From contig JACVXU010000003.1 in assembly GCA_015661185.1 (NCBI GenBank), forward strand, positions 1-45,312: a DNA stretch of 45,312 nt, in the 5' to 3' direction. The notes beneath the pieces were generated by a model. It was not told where the DNA came from, ran no database searches, and saw nothing but the letters and a program-made list of their open reading frames with translations. This document shows, in pieces, positions 1 through 7,289 of the stretch; the first letter of the stretch is position 1, and the number at the start of each line of letters is the position of its first letter. The translations under genes were made by a program, and so were the position numbers. The stretch is from Bacteroidota bacterium (GTDB taxonomy: Bacteria > Bacteroidota > Ignavibacteria > UBA10030).

Positions 1-80
1 AGCTGTTGGCTGTTAGAACTTGAAACCTCAAGCCTGAAACTAGAAACTCAAAACTTGAAACTCTCAACTCAAAACCATCT
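1..80. repeat. Degenerate short repeats (GAAACT-like units)
   Basis: Positions about 13-75 consist of loosely repeated 8-10 base units around GAAACT/CTCAAAAC, such as cttgaaac, cctgaaac, tagaaact and cttgaaact. No open frame or promoter is apparent. Low-complexity stretches like this are common between genes in this bacterial group; no function is visible. The block abuts the stop codon of the next minus-strand gene. Confidence 0.5.
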
Positions 81-1841
81 TTACGCCATTCTCCACATAA
101 ATCCCGGATCGATGTACGGTTCATCATCGATGTGCTGCTGCATCAACGCAATCTTGTGGCGAACATGATCGCCAAAGTTCTCGCCATAGATGTGCAGTGA
201 TTCAGTTGTACGCGAGACGGGCATCCAGTCGACACCACTTTCATTCCAGAGCTTCAAGAGATTTTTTGCATTCTCCAACTCGCTCGTTACCATCGCACGA
301 CACAGCGACCGATTCCGTTCCTTCTCGCTTTGCGACTGAGCCTCCATATACCCGTGCACGGATTCGGTCCACGCCAGGCTGTTTCTCATTGTCGCATAGA
401 AACACCTTGCCGCACGGAGGCGATCGCGCAAATCTTCAAAAACCTTGCGGGGAGAGGCGGTGCGATCGAAACCCTGGATCAGTTTCGTCACACGTTCGAG
501 AGCTTCATTCAGCGGCGGAGTCACGGTTCGATCGATCGCCTCTTTCTTCTCGCCGGCTTCCCTTACCGTGAGGAAGTTCCACATCATATCGTTGTTGAGA
601 TCGATGCGGGTCGGATTGTTAAACGTCGCAAGAAGATTCCGTTCATAGTACGAACGGTCGGATTCCGGAATAGCATCGATATTCGGGACGAAGGGCCGGA
701 TCCATAGCCGGAACCACGGAAAAGAGAATGTGCTGAATGGAATACCGGCGGGATAAGATCGGACGGCGGCATCGGAGAGCTTCCACAGCTCCACAAGATG
801 GTGCGAGTACGAAGCTCCGGCCCAGCGCTCGGCCGCTTCGGTCAGGACGCTCTCGAGTGGTTGTTCCCGGTATGTCTGAAAAGACCGCAGGACCTCGCCG
901 TTGATGTCATAGGGTGCCAAAGATCGCGGTGACACGCCTACCAGCAGACAGGTCACGCCGCTTTCATAGGCCGCTTGAAGGCGTTCGGACACCAGCACCG
1001 GATACGGCACACCCAAAATGTTGTTGTCGCCAAGATCGAGCTTGTTGTGAACAAGTGCACCGGCCTTCTGTAACATCTCATGCTCTTCCAGGCTTTCTGT
1101 TCCTTCAAAGCTACCGAACGCCCCAGCATCGAGTCCATCGCCGAGACCGGGAGCGATGTACTTCCGCTCGGCGTAGAAAGGACCAAGGTCGCAGATCACG
1201 CGGAAGTCGGGATTCACGCGTGTTGTTTCGTCCCGCAGGAGGCGATAGTACGTCAGCACGTTCTCTGCTGCTTTGCGGGCGATCTCGTCGTCTCCCTTCC
1301 ATTCACGAATCAAGTACGGCCCCCCATTCCGGCCTGCATACAGGGAGGTGACAAACTCAAAACCGGATCCACTGTCATTCGTCCAGATGTGGATGAAGCC
1401 AAGCTGCGGAACCTCCGTCATCAGGTTGCGGATCAACTCCCGGTAATGTTGCTGAACAACGGGGTGCGCCATCGCTGGCGTGTAGCGGGGACGAAAGCTC
1501 TCCCTCGGATGATCGATCCGTGCCCCTCGCAGGAAGGGATACTTAGCCCAGAATTCTTCGGGCATTGAGCGAGGCGAGTTGATGTGCAGTCCAGGAACAA
1601 GCCCGTGCTTCACTGCTATCACTGCATTGGATTTAAGGAAATCGAGGTTTCGTTTAAGATAGTCTTTGGGGTAGTATCCTTCGATGAGCGAGCTCGAAAC
1701 AAACTGATCGAGATCGGGACTGTAGTCGTAGAACCACGAGTAAACGTCTCCCGGCGGACCCGTCTCAAACGGCCGCTCTCCAGCAAGGCCATTGACCGTG
1801 ACGTGCGTGAATCCCTGTTCCGAGAGCTGGCGAATATACAC
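81..1841 (-). CDS. Hypothetical TIM-barrel/glycoside-hydrolase-like protein, 5' end apparently lost
   Basis: This is a 586-residue frame from the first possible start, a GTG at 1841. I cannot name the family. Segments such as GFTHVTVNG, LVPGLHINSP and FIHIWTNDSGSGFEF (Trp-Thr-Asn-Asp near a strand end), together with the length, suggest a TIM-barrel carbohydrate-active enzyme; this is inference. The start is suspicious. No SD precedes the GTG, and the same frame stays open another 30 codons, to a TGA at 1932-1934, with protein-like sequence (FLWLRNLSDFL, RTARHFDREV) but no ATG, GTG or TTG. The N-terminus therefore looks cut away, and no signal peptide remains. The region where it should begin is occupied by a hairpin cluster at 1991-2151. 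It may be a pseudogene or an N-terminally truncated product. The C-terminal third is helical and ends normally at TAA. Confidence 0.6.
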   Translation of the reverse strand: MYIRQLSEQGFTHVTVNGLAGERPFETGPPGDVYSWFYDYSPDLDQFVSSSLIEGYYPKDYLKRNLDFLKSNAVIAVKHGLVPGLHINSPRSMPEEFWAKYPFLRGARIDHPRESFRPRYTPAMAHPVVQQHYRELIRNLMTEVPQLGFIHIWTNDSGSGFEFVTSLYAGRNGGPYLIREWKGDDEIARKAAENVLTYYRLLRDETTRVNPDFRVICDLGPFYAERKYIAPGLGDGLDAGAFGSFEGTESLEEHEMLQKAGALVHNKLDLGDNNILGVPYPVLVSERLQAAYESGVTCLLVGVSPRSLAPYDINGEVLRSFQTYREQPLESVLTEAAERWAGASYSHHLVELWKLSDAAVRSYPAGIPFSTFSFPWFRLWIRPFVPNIDAIPESDRSYYERNLLATFNNPTRIDLNNDMMWNFLTVREAGEKKEAIDRTVTPPLNEALERVTKLIQGFDRTASPRKVFEDLRDRLRAARCFYATMRNSLAWTESVHGYMEAQSQSEKERNRSLCRAMVTSELENAKNLLKLWNESGVDWMPVSRTTESLHIYGENFGDHVRHKIALMQQHIDDEPYIDPGFMWRMA

Positions 1842-1990
1842 TTCCCGGTCGAAATGCCTCGCAGTTCGGAGGCTTCCGACGAGGAAATCACTCAGGTTGC
1901 GTAGCCAGAGAAAGGTGGAAATTTGTACACCTCAAAGGATAGATCCTAAGGACGAAAATCGAAGCACCCTGTTGTCCGACAGTTGACTCA

Positions 1991-2151
1991 TCCGAGAGTT
2001 TCACTCTCGGACCTTGGCCAAGGCGTCAGTCTTTTCGAGCAAAACACCTGTGCGCGCGATTGCGCCGCGAAGAGTCACTCGACAAGCTTATCAGGCCTCC
2101 TGGAGTGTAACTCCAGCTTGGGCCTTCTTCGACAGTACAACTGTCGAAGAA
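1991..2151. repeat. Cluster of perfect trinucleotide-loop hairpins
   Basis: Three perfect inverted repeats share one design, a stem ending AGT, a 3-base loop, then ACT. They are 1991-2011 (9-bp stem, loop TTC), 2100-2116 (7-bp stem CTGGAGT, loop GTA) and 2125-2151 (12-bp stem, loop ACA). A loopless palindrome CCTTGGCCAAGG lies at 2012-2023. The stem sequences differ, so these are not copies of one repeat, yet the loop architecture is the same. The stretch 1842-2246 has no convincing gene. The hairpins resemble REP/BIME-type intergenic palindromes in general form; no RAYT transposase gene is present in this window. Confidence 0.7.
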
Positions 2152-2179
2152 CAGCAGGCGGACTGTCGAATGAGATTGA

Positions 2180-2218
2180 TTAAAAATGAAACCCAATAGA
2201 ATTCTGAAATTGTTTCAT
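2180..2218 (-). terminator. Probable intrinsic terminator after the MetE-like gene
   Basis: On the minus strand ATGAAAC (2212-2218) pairs with GTTTCAT (2186-2192) and is followed by TTTTTAATC. An inner CAAT/ATTG pairing tightens the loop. It lies about 30 bases past the stop of the MetE-like gene. A second AT-rich inverted repeat, TTCGAAA-N6-TTTCGAA, sits between them at 2221-2240. The stems are A+T rich, so strength is uncertain. Confidence 0.45.
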
Positions 2219-2246
2219 GGTTCGAAATTAGTGTTTCGAATTTGAC

Positions 2247-3281
2247 TTACGCCGCCCCGAGTTCCTTCCTCACAATTCTCGTTCCCTCCACCATCGCTTT
2301 GAGCTTTCCGAACGCTCGTACGCGCGGCATAAACTTCATGCCGCAGTCCGGGACAATCGACATCTTCTCTGCGGGGATGAGTTTCAGCGCCTGGCGAATA
2401 CGCTCAGCGACGACCGCTGCCGTCTCGACGCTCTCGTCCTTCACGTCGATCACGCCGACGGCAATTTCTTTGTCTGTTGCGTGCTCTTTGAACAGCTCCA
2501 GTCCTACTCCGTTTGAGACGGCAAATTCGAGACACAACTGGTGGGCCTTTGTCTCCAGAATCGCCGGGAACAATTCTGCGTACTGGCCTTTGAACAGCTT
2601 CTTAAGCTGATAATTGCCATAACAGACATGCAGCGCAATTTTCGCGTTGACTCCCTCAACAAGCCTGTTGAACGCTTGCACCAGCCAGGGCATGTCCTGC
2701 GGATATCCGACCCACACCGGCTCGTCGATCTGGATGAAGTCACATCCTGCTGCGACGAGTCCCTTTAACTCTTTGTTCAGGACGTCGGCAAGGTCGAAGA
2801 TCAGCTCCTTTTCATCTTTGTAGTACTCGTTCGTTGCTCGTTTGGCAAGCATTTGCGGACCCGTCACGCAGACTTTTGTACCAGCCACAGTGTGTTCCTT
2901 CAGGTACTTGAAGTGCTTGTCCATGTTCAGACTTTGGACCCATTTTACCTTGTCATGAATGACCGGGTCTGACATTTGAATCGACGAATCGAGATTCCCG
3001 ATAGCGTGCATCTTCGAGTGTTCAAAATCGAAGCCGTGTATGCGTTTCGAGAAGAAGTACACCATCGTCTCGCGGCGTATTTCCCCATCTGTAATGATGT
3101 CGACGCCTGCGAGCTCGTGGTCCTTGATGACGGACTTAACGGCGTTATCATGAGCTTCTTGTACTTGGTCGGGCGTCAGAAGGTTTTTCGTCCCCAGCTC
3201 ACGCACCTGATCGAGCCAGCGTGGAAACGAATAGCTCCCGATGACACTCGTTGGAAGCAGGGGAAGTTTCTCCGGGGTCAA
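2247..3281 (-). CDS. Cobalamin-independent methionine synthase-type protein (MetE C-terminal domain only)
   Basis: This 344-residue protein corresponds to the catalytic C-terminal barrel of MetE (PF01717), which transfers a methyl group to a zinc-bound thiol. The zinc ligand pattern is visible: His218-x-Cys220 (LHVCYG), Glu252 (LEFA) and Cys313 (PDCGM), with the family motif QIDEP at 184-188. It lacks the N-terminal MetE half, so it belongs with the stand-alone 'short MetE' proteins. In such proteins the methyl donor may be something other than methyltetrahydrofolate-triglutamate; which donor or acceptor is used here cannot be told. The start is TTG at 3281, supported by GAAAGGA eight bases upstream; no ATG fits better. 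It is cytoplasmic and appears monocistronic. No SAM or cobalamin riboswitch was recognised upstream. Confidence 0.85.
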   Translation of the reverse strand: MTPEKLPLLPTSVIGSYSFPRWLDQVRELGTKNLLTPDQVQEAHDNAVKSVIKDHELAGVDIITDGEIRRETMVYFFSKRIHGFDFEHSKMHAIGNLDSSIQMSDPVIHDKVKWVQSLNMDKHFKYLKEHTVAGTKVCVTGPQMLAKRATNEYYKDEKELIFDLADVLNKELKGLVAAGCDFIQIDEPVWVGYPQDMPWLVQAFNRLVEGVNAKIALHVCYGNYQLKKLFKGQYAELFPAILETKAHQLCLEFAVSNGVGLELFKEHATDKEIAVGVIDVKDESVETAAVVAERIRQALKLIPAEKMSIVPDCGMKFMPRVRAFGKLKAMVEGTRIVRKELGAA

Positions 3282-3330
3282 TAGTTTTTCCTTTCGATGA
3301 ATGGGATGGTTTCAATAATAGTACAACAAC

Positions 3331-3386
3331 TCAGCCACAAAGTCACAAAGGATTAGATTCCTTCGTGTCTTCGTGCCTTCGTGGCT
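3331..3386. repeat. Short degenerate direct repeats (CTTCGTG / CACAAAG type)
   Basis: Positions 3361-3382 contain three near-tandem copies of an 8-base unit (cttcgtgt, cttcgtgc, cttcgtgg). The neighbouring 3334-3350 carries agccacaaa/gtcacaaag. This low-complexity intergenic motif is common in environmental genomes. A frame through it would encode a protein with no recognisable features, so I call it non-coding. Confidence 0.5.
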
Positions 3387-3404
3387 CCCTCTTTCAAAAA
3401 TGTC

Positions 3405-3478
3405 ACAAAAATGGGGTAATCCCGTTCGGGTGAATCCCCGCGACCTCCGGGGCGAACCTGAAGTGGAGATTACCCCAT
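3405..3478 (-). terminator. Nested hairpin followed by a T-run, probable terminator of the PorV-1 operon
   Basis: Three nested stems are visible: outer ATGGGGTAATC 3411-3421 with 3468-3478 (11 bp), middle GTTCG 3424-3428 with CGAAC 3453-3457, and inner CCCCG 3436-3440 with CGGGG 3448-3452. On the minus strand the structure is followed by TTTTTG. It lies about 120 bases past the PorV-1 stop and before the MetE-like gene. The multi-stem form is larger than an ordinary terminator and could also be a mobile palindromic element. The remaining intergenic sequence, 3479-3597, shows nothing further. Confidence 0.5.
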
Positions 3479-3597
3479 GTTGATTCTCTATCACCTGACT
3501 TCAGCGGCGAGCAGAGGGGCGCAGCCTTCAAGAGAGGGGTGGCGCCTTCCCTATTCAACCCGCGCTTGCCGCGATGTCGACTTTGTGCAGCGGCAGC

Positions 3598-4626
3598 CTA
3601 TTTCATGCCTACCGTCAGGGTGACGCGATGGACGGAATCCAATATGTCCATTGACGTCATTGCATAGTCAAAGCGGAGAAGATAGCCACTCATTTCGACT
3701 CGCACACCGCCCCCGATCGAAAGTCCCTCGATCGATTGCTTTATGGCCGCCCTGGCACTCGTTCCATCGTCCTGAGCGCCGGAGTAGTTCAGCTTATATC
3801 CGCCTCGTACGGCAAGGAAGCCGCCAAACGTGTACTCACCCCCAACGTAGAACAACTGCGGGCTGTCTTGTGGCTTGACGGCATCAAGAGCTATCAGAAG
3901 ATCGCCGGCACTTTCATCCTTAAGAACTTTGAAGGAGGTGCCGACTCCGAATGTGATCGGGATTGGCGATTCGACGTCATAGTACTTTATTCCTGAGCCC
4001 ATATTGCTGAGTCGCGCCGAGATTTTCCAATCGTGGATCATACCACCCAGCGAACCGATGGTATAAATAGAGCCCACATCCACTGCAAACGCGCTTTTCG
4101 TCATGTCGTCAAGGCTCTCGCTGATGTACTTCACTGTGGCACCCAAAGCAAGTTGATCTGAGAAGTTGCGGGCAAACGTCGCCTGAAGAGCGAGGTCTTG
4201 ATAGTTATAAGTGCCCGACGTTGCGTTGTCAATTTGCTGTGATACCAATGCAGCCGGTGCGATGTCGCGATAGGCCGGAATATCATTGACACCGAACATG
4301 ATCGCGCCGATGCCAACGGTCCCGATATCTCCCAGCTTGTACGATATGCCGAATGCGTTGTGACTTAGGTCGGCTATCCATTTGTTGTATGAGACTGTCC
4401 CTTGCATCTGGTCGTCCTGGAGGGCGATACCTGCCGGATTCCAGAACATCTGGCCAACATCCCCGGTGATCGAGTTGCTCGCGGAACCCAATCCAACGTT
4501 ACGAGCCCCGACTCCCACCTTGAGGAAGGCAGCTGCGTTGAGACCAGCCTTTCGGACCTGTGCCGGAGCATCAAAAACGAGCACAAGCAATGATAGGACG
4601 ATCAATGCAGATCTTAATGATTTCAT
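3598..4626 (-). CDS. PorV/PorQ-family outer-membrane protein, copy 1
   Basis: 342 residues from ATG 4626. The ATG is preceded by AGAGGA at 8 bases and followed at once by a signal peptide (MKSLRSALIVLSLLVLVF, cleavage after APAQ). An in-frame ATG seven codons earlier (4647) would place charged residues before the signal peptide and is rejected. The N-terminal family block KAGLNAAAFLKVGVGARNV, then GDVGQMFWNPAGIA, marks the PorV/PorQ (FadL-like) beta-barrels. PorV in the type IX secretion system carries C-terminal-domain cargo from the translocon to the attachment complex. It is third in its operon, 58 bases after an exported T9SS-type protein, its likely cargo. It is paralogous to the protein at 10691-11731, with nearly identical length. 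The specific cargo role is inferred from position. Confidence 0.85.
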   Translation of the reverse strand: MKSLRSALIVLSLLVLVFDAPAQVRKAGLNAAAFLKVGVGARNVGLGSASNSITGDVGQMFWNPAGIALQDDQMQGTVSYNKWIADLSHNAFGISYKLGDIGTVGIGAIMFGVNDIPAYRDIAPAALVSQQIDNATSGTYNYQDLALQATFARNFSDQLALGATVKYISESLDDMTKSAFAVDVGSIYTIGSLGGMIHDWKISARLSNMGSGIKYYDVESPIPITFGVGTSFKVLKDESAGDLLIALDAVKPQDSPQLFYVGGEYTFGGFLAVRGGYKLNYSGAQDDGTSARAAIKQSIEGLSIGGGVRVEMSGYLLRFDYAMTSMDILDSVHRVTLTVGMK

Positions 4627-4684
4627 GGTTGTTTTCCTCTTAGACACTTTGGTTAGAAAGTCATAGGTCGATGGTTCGTTCTTT

Positions 4685-7252
4685 CTATCTCATGATCGCC
4701 AGATAATTGCGCACCATGCCTCCCGGATATTCCACAATGTAGATGTATAATCCGTTGGCAACCTCCATACCGTCTTTCGAGAACAGATCCCAGAAGAATG
4801 TTCCATTGGTCGGATTCAGAATAGTCTGCTGGAAAACGATTTGCCCGGCGACATCCAGAATCGTGATCTTCGTGTTGTTCGGTATGTTGTTGAACGCAAC
4901 CTTGTGTTCAAGTCCGACGTCAAAGAGCGCTGTTCGTTTATACGGATTGGGTTTCACAAAGATTTTCACTGCCCCGCTTGCTACATCGGACGCCTGAGGC
5001 ACATCGGGCGCAAGAACGAACGCTGCTCCGACAAGCTTCTGGGAAGCGATATCCTTGGGGAACCACGCATTGAATGAGCTGTTTGCGAATGGGTACGTCC
5101 CCATCCACAAGCCGCTGCGTCCGTTGATATTCACTTTATGAGATTCTATTCTTGTCGTCGTCGCGCCGCCCGGTCCGGCAAACGTCCCCTCCTTGTAGGC
5201 GGAGACATAATACCAGTATGTAAATCCTTGCAGCACGTCTGCGTCCGCGTCTTCATAGGCATACTTAAAGCTGCCGCTTGCGCTTGCATACTGCGAGAGA
5301 TTCGCCTTCGGTATGACCTTCACAAGACGGTACGGGCCCCATGAATCCGCCTGCATCAGAGTCTGGACTTCCGAAACAGCGTCAAACTTGGGGTTGACTG
5401 GCTTCAACAGATCTGACGTCGTTTCACCCGGAGTCATTTGTTCCTGGTATCGGTCCATGCCGCGCATTCCACCGTCGATCATTTTGAACTTCGGGAACGG
5501 CTGTGCACGCCAGATCTTGTATCCCTGGAACTGCGGATCCGTTTCGGCTCGGTTATCCCAGCGAACCATGGTCTTTCCTGACGGCGCACCGGCAACCGAG
5601 ACAAGTGGTGCCGGAGGAGGCGTCGGCAGAGAGTTTGCCCCAGTCTCCTTATAACCTCCGGGTGCAGCACCCCAGGCGTTTTCGTACGCCCATCGTGCAG
5701 CCAGCAGGGAGCGTTGGACTCCTTCGAGCCTGTAACCGCCTCCTTCGACCCAAACGATGGTGATCGACTCGCCGACATCCAGTGAAAAAGGACCGACGCC
5801 GTTCATGATATCACCACCGAAGGTGTGTTCGAAGATGAACCCCTTCGTCCATGTGCCGAATCCAGCCGGGTAGTTCGCGTTCGCGTCAGCCTTTCCGTTT
5901 TCCCACGGACCCTGACTAAACGCTGCGACCCCAATGTCCTCGGAATATAACTTTCTGTCACCATTTGGCCGGGTTGCTCCAGTTGTCTTCGGCACAAACG
6001 TCAGGGGTTTGGCGGCATCGCCGCTCGTAAAGAAATTGGAATTGGGAGTGAAAGCCTGGGTGGCGGCATTATTATCTTTCCCTGCGTTCGTATACCACGC
6101 GCCCATGAAGAGCTTGTGCAAACCCTCGGGAGTGCTGGATCCCGGAGGAGCATCACCACCGAATCCACCAATGCCGTTCCCCTGCATTACCGAGTGGTAC
6201 CATCCTCGTTGCGCTGCCGTACCAATCGGGTGCGACCCGAAGATCGTTGGCTTGTCTGCATTCGCAGGGTTCCCATCCCCCTTTTTCACAGAAACAAACG
6301 AGTTGAAGGTCCAGACGTCGGTGTAGGATTTGAGCACTTGCGCGCCATTCACGCCAAGGTTGTACTTGCCCGCATCAACTGTACGATCGGCCTTGACGCG
6401 CGTCGGATCGACTCCCGGGAATGACACAACCATATCCCAGGGTGCCCCCGTCGGGTCGTTGTCACCTACGTAACCGGTATTACGGCCAACGTTGAAGTCG
6501 TTTCCACGGCCGCCGGTGGGGGTCAGGTAGTACGAAATCATCGGCGTACCGTTCCATCCCATCGTGAGAGCGTTGATCTTGTTGTTGGTCTTGTCCACAA
6601 CACCGTCCTTATTCAGATCAACGGCACCCGTGTTCGTCAGTGTAATCTCGTAAATGATGAAGTCATTAAGGTTGGCCCAGTTGACGGTAAATTGTCGGGC
6701 AACGATTTTGATGTCGACGCCAAGGGCTGTAGGAAAACCGACTTCATACATAGCCTGTGTCCGCGAGTTTGCATCAACCCACTTTGTCAGGCGAGCATAG
6801 TCTCTGCTCGCGACTCCCGCCCCTGGTATCTTCGTGCCATACGTTCCAAAAGCGTAGTTTGCCTTGTTTGCACTATTATGAGGTGATGCTGGGAAAAAGG
6901 TCGGATCGGGATTGTATTCGACGATACGCATGTTATGTGACCAGTACTGCCCGTAGTTCCAGCCTCCGGGCCACATTGTCGTCGGCACGTTCCAGTTCCT
7001 GTCCTGGTTGCCCATGTGCATGAAGGTGTGGTTGTTAACCGCATCAGCGCCGGTTTCCCGCCACCACCGATTTGCCGTAGCCGGCGTCATATTATCCGGC
7101 GTGATTCCATCCCAGTAATCGCCCGCTACAAACACCCCCGTGCTGGCGGGTGCAGAGCCCTGCCGTGTATCAGTCTGACCATACGCTGCCGAGGCAAGCA
7201 AGAGTATCAGACCAAAGGCGACAAGCACTGTTGTTAGCTTCTTGTAAACCAT
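4685..7252 (-). CDS. Large T9SS-exported surface protein, copy 1
   Basis: 855 residues from ATG 7252, which has a strong SD (AAGGAGA, 8 bases) and opens a signal peptide (MVYKKLTTVLVAFGLILLL, cleavage near AYGQ). The longer frame, starting 42 codons earlier inside the receptor gene, is rejected. The C-terminal about 85 residues form a type A sorting domain: KPNPYKR, then ITILDVAGQIV, then WDLFSKDGMEVANGLYIY, ending AIMR. Such domains direct T9SS export and are removed or used for anchoring. A fibronectin-III-like segment (about 580-640, SGKTMVRWDNRAETD) precedes it. An Asp-rich loop DLNKDGVVDK at about 212-221 matches a calcium-binding pattern. The main body (about 30-560) is not recognisable to me. 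It lies 37 bases after its TonB receptor and before PorV-1. Function is unknown; ligand capture for the receptor is a hypothesis. Confidence 0.85.
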   Translation of the reverse strand: MVYKKLTTVLVAFGLILLLASAAYGQTDTRQGSAPASTGVFVAGDYWDGITPDNMTPATANRWWRETGADAVNNHTFMHMGNQDRNWNVPTTMWPGGWNYGQYWSHNMRIVEYNPDPTFFPASPHNSANKANYAFGTYGTKIPGAGVASRDYARLTKWVDANSRTQAMYEVGFPTALGVDIKIVARQFTVNWANLNDFIIYEITLTNTGAVDLNKDGVVDKTNNKINALTMGWNGTPMISYYLTPTGGRGNDFNVGRNTGYVGDNDPTGAPWDMVVSFPGVDPTRVKADRTVDAGKYNLGVNGAQVLKSYTDVWTFNSFVSVKKGDGNPANADKPTIFGSHPIGTAAQRGWYHSVMQGNGIGGFGGDAPPGSSTPEGLHKLFMGAWYTNAGKDNNAATQAFTPNSNFFTSGDAAKPLTFVPKTTGATRPNGDRKLYSEDIGVAAFSQGPWENGKADANANYPAGFGTWTKGFIFEHTFGGDIMNGVGPFSLDVGESITIVWVEGGGYRLEGVQRSLLAARWAYENAWGAAPGGYKETGANSLPTPPPAPLVSVAGAPSGKTMVRWDNRAETDPQFQGYKIWRAQPFPKFKMIDGGMRGMDRYQEQMTPGETTSDLLKPVNPKFDAVSEVQTLMQADSWGPYRLVKVIPKANLSQYASASGSFKYAYEDADADVLQGFTYWYYVSAYKEGTFAGPGGATTTRIESHKVNINGRSGLWMGTYPFANSSFNAWFPKDIASQKLVGAAFVLAPDVPQASDVASGAVKIFVKPNPYKRTALFDVGLEHKVAFNNIPNNTKITILDVAGQIVFQQTILNPTNGTFFWDLFSKDGMEVANGLYIYIVEYPGGMVRNYLAIMR

Positions 7253-7289
7253 GATAGTATCTCCTTTAGTTTGGCTGACACTTTGCACG

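Noticed and set aside
3312-3494. 60-codon minus-strand frame between PorV-1 and the MetE-like gene
   Set aside because: It runs through the nested hairpin and the CTTCGTG repeats and has no SD or domain features; best explained by repeats.
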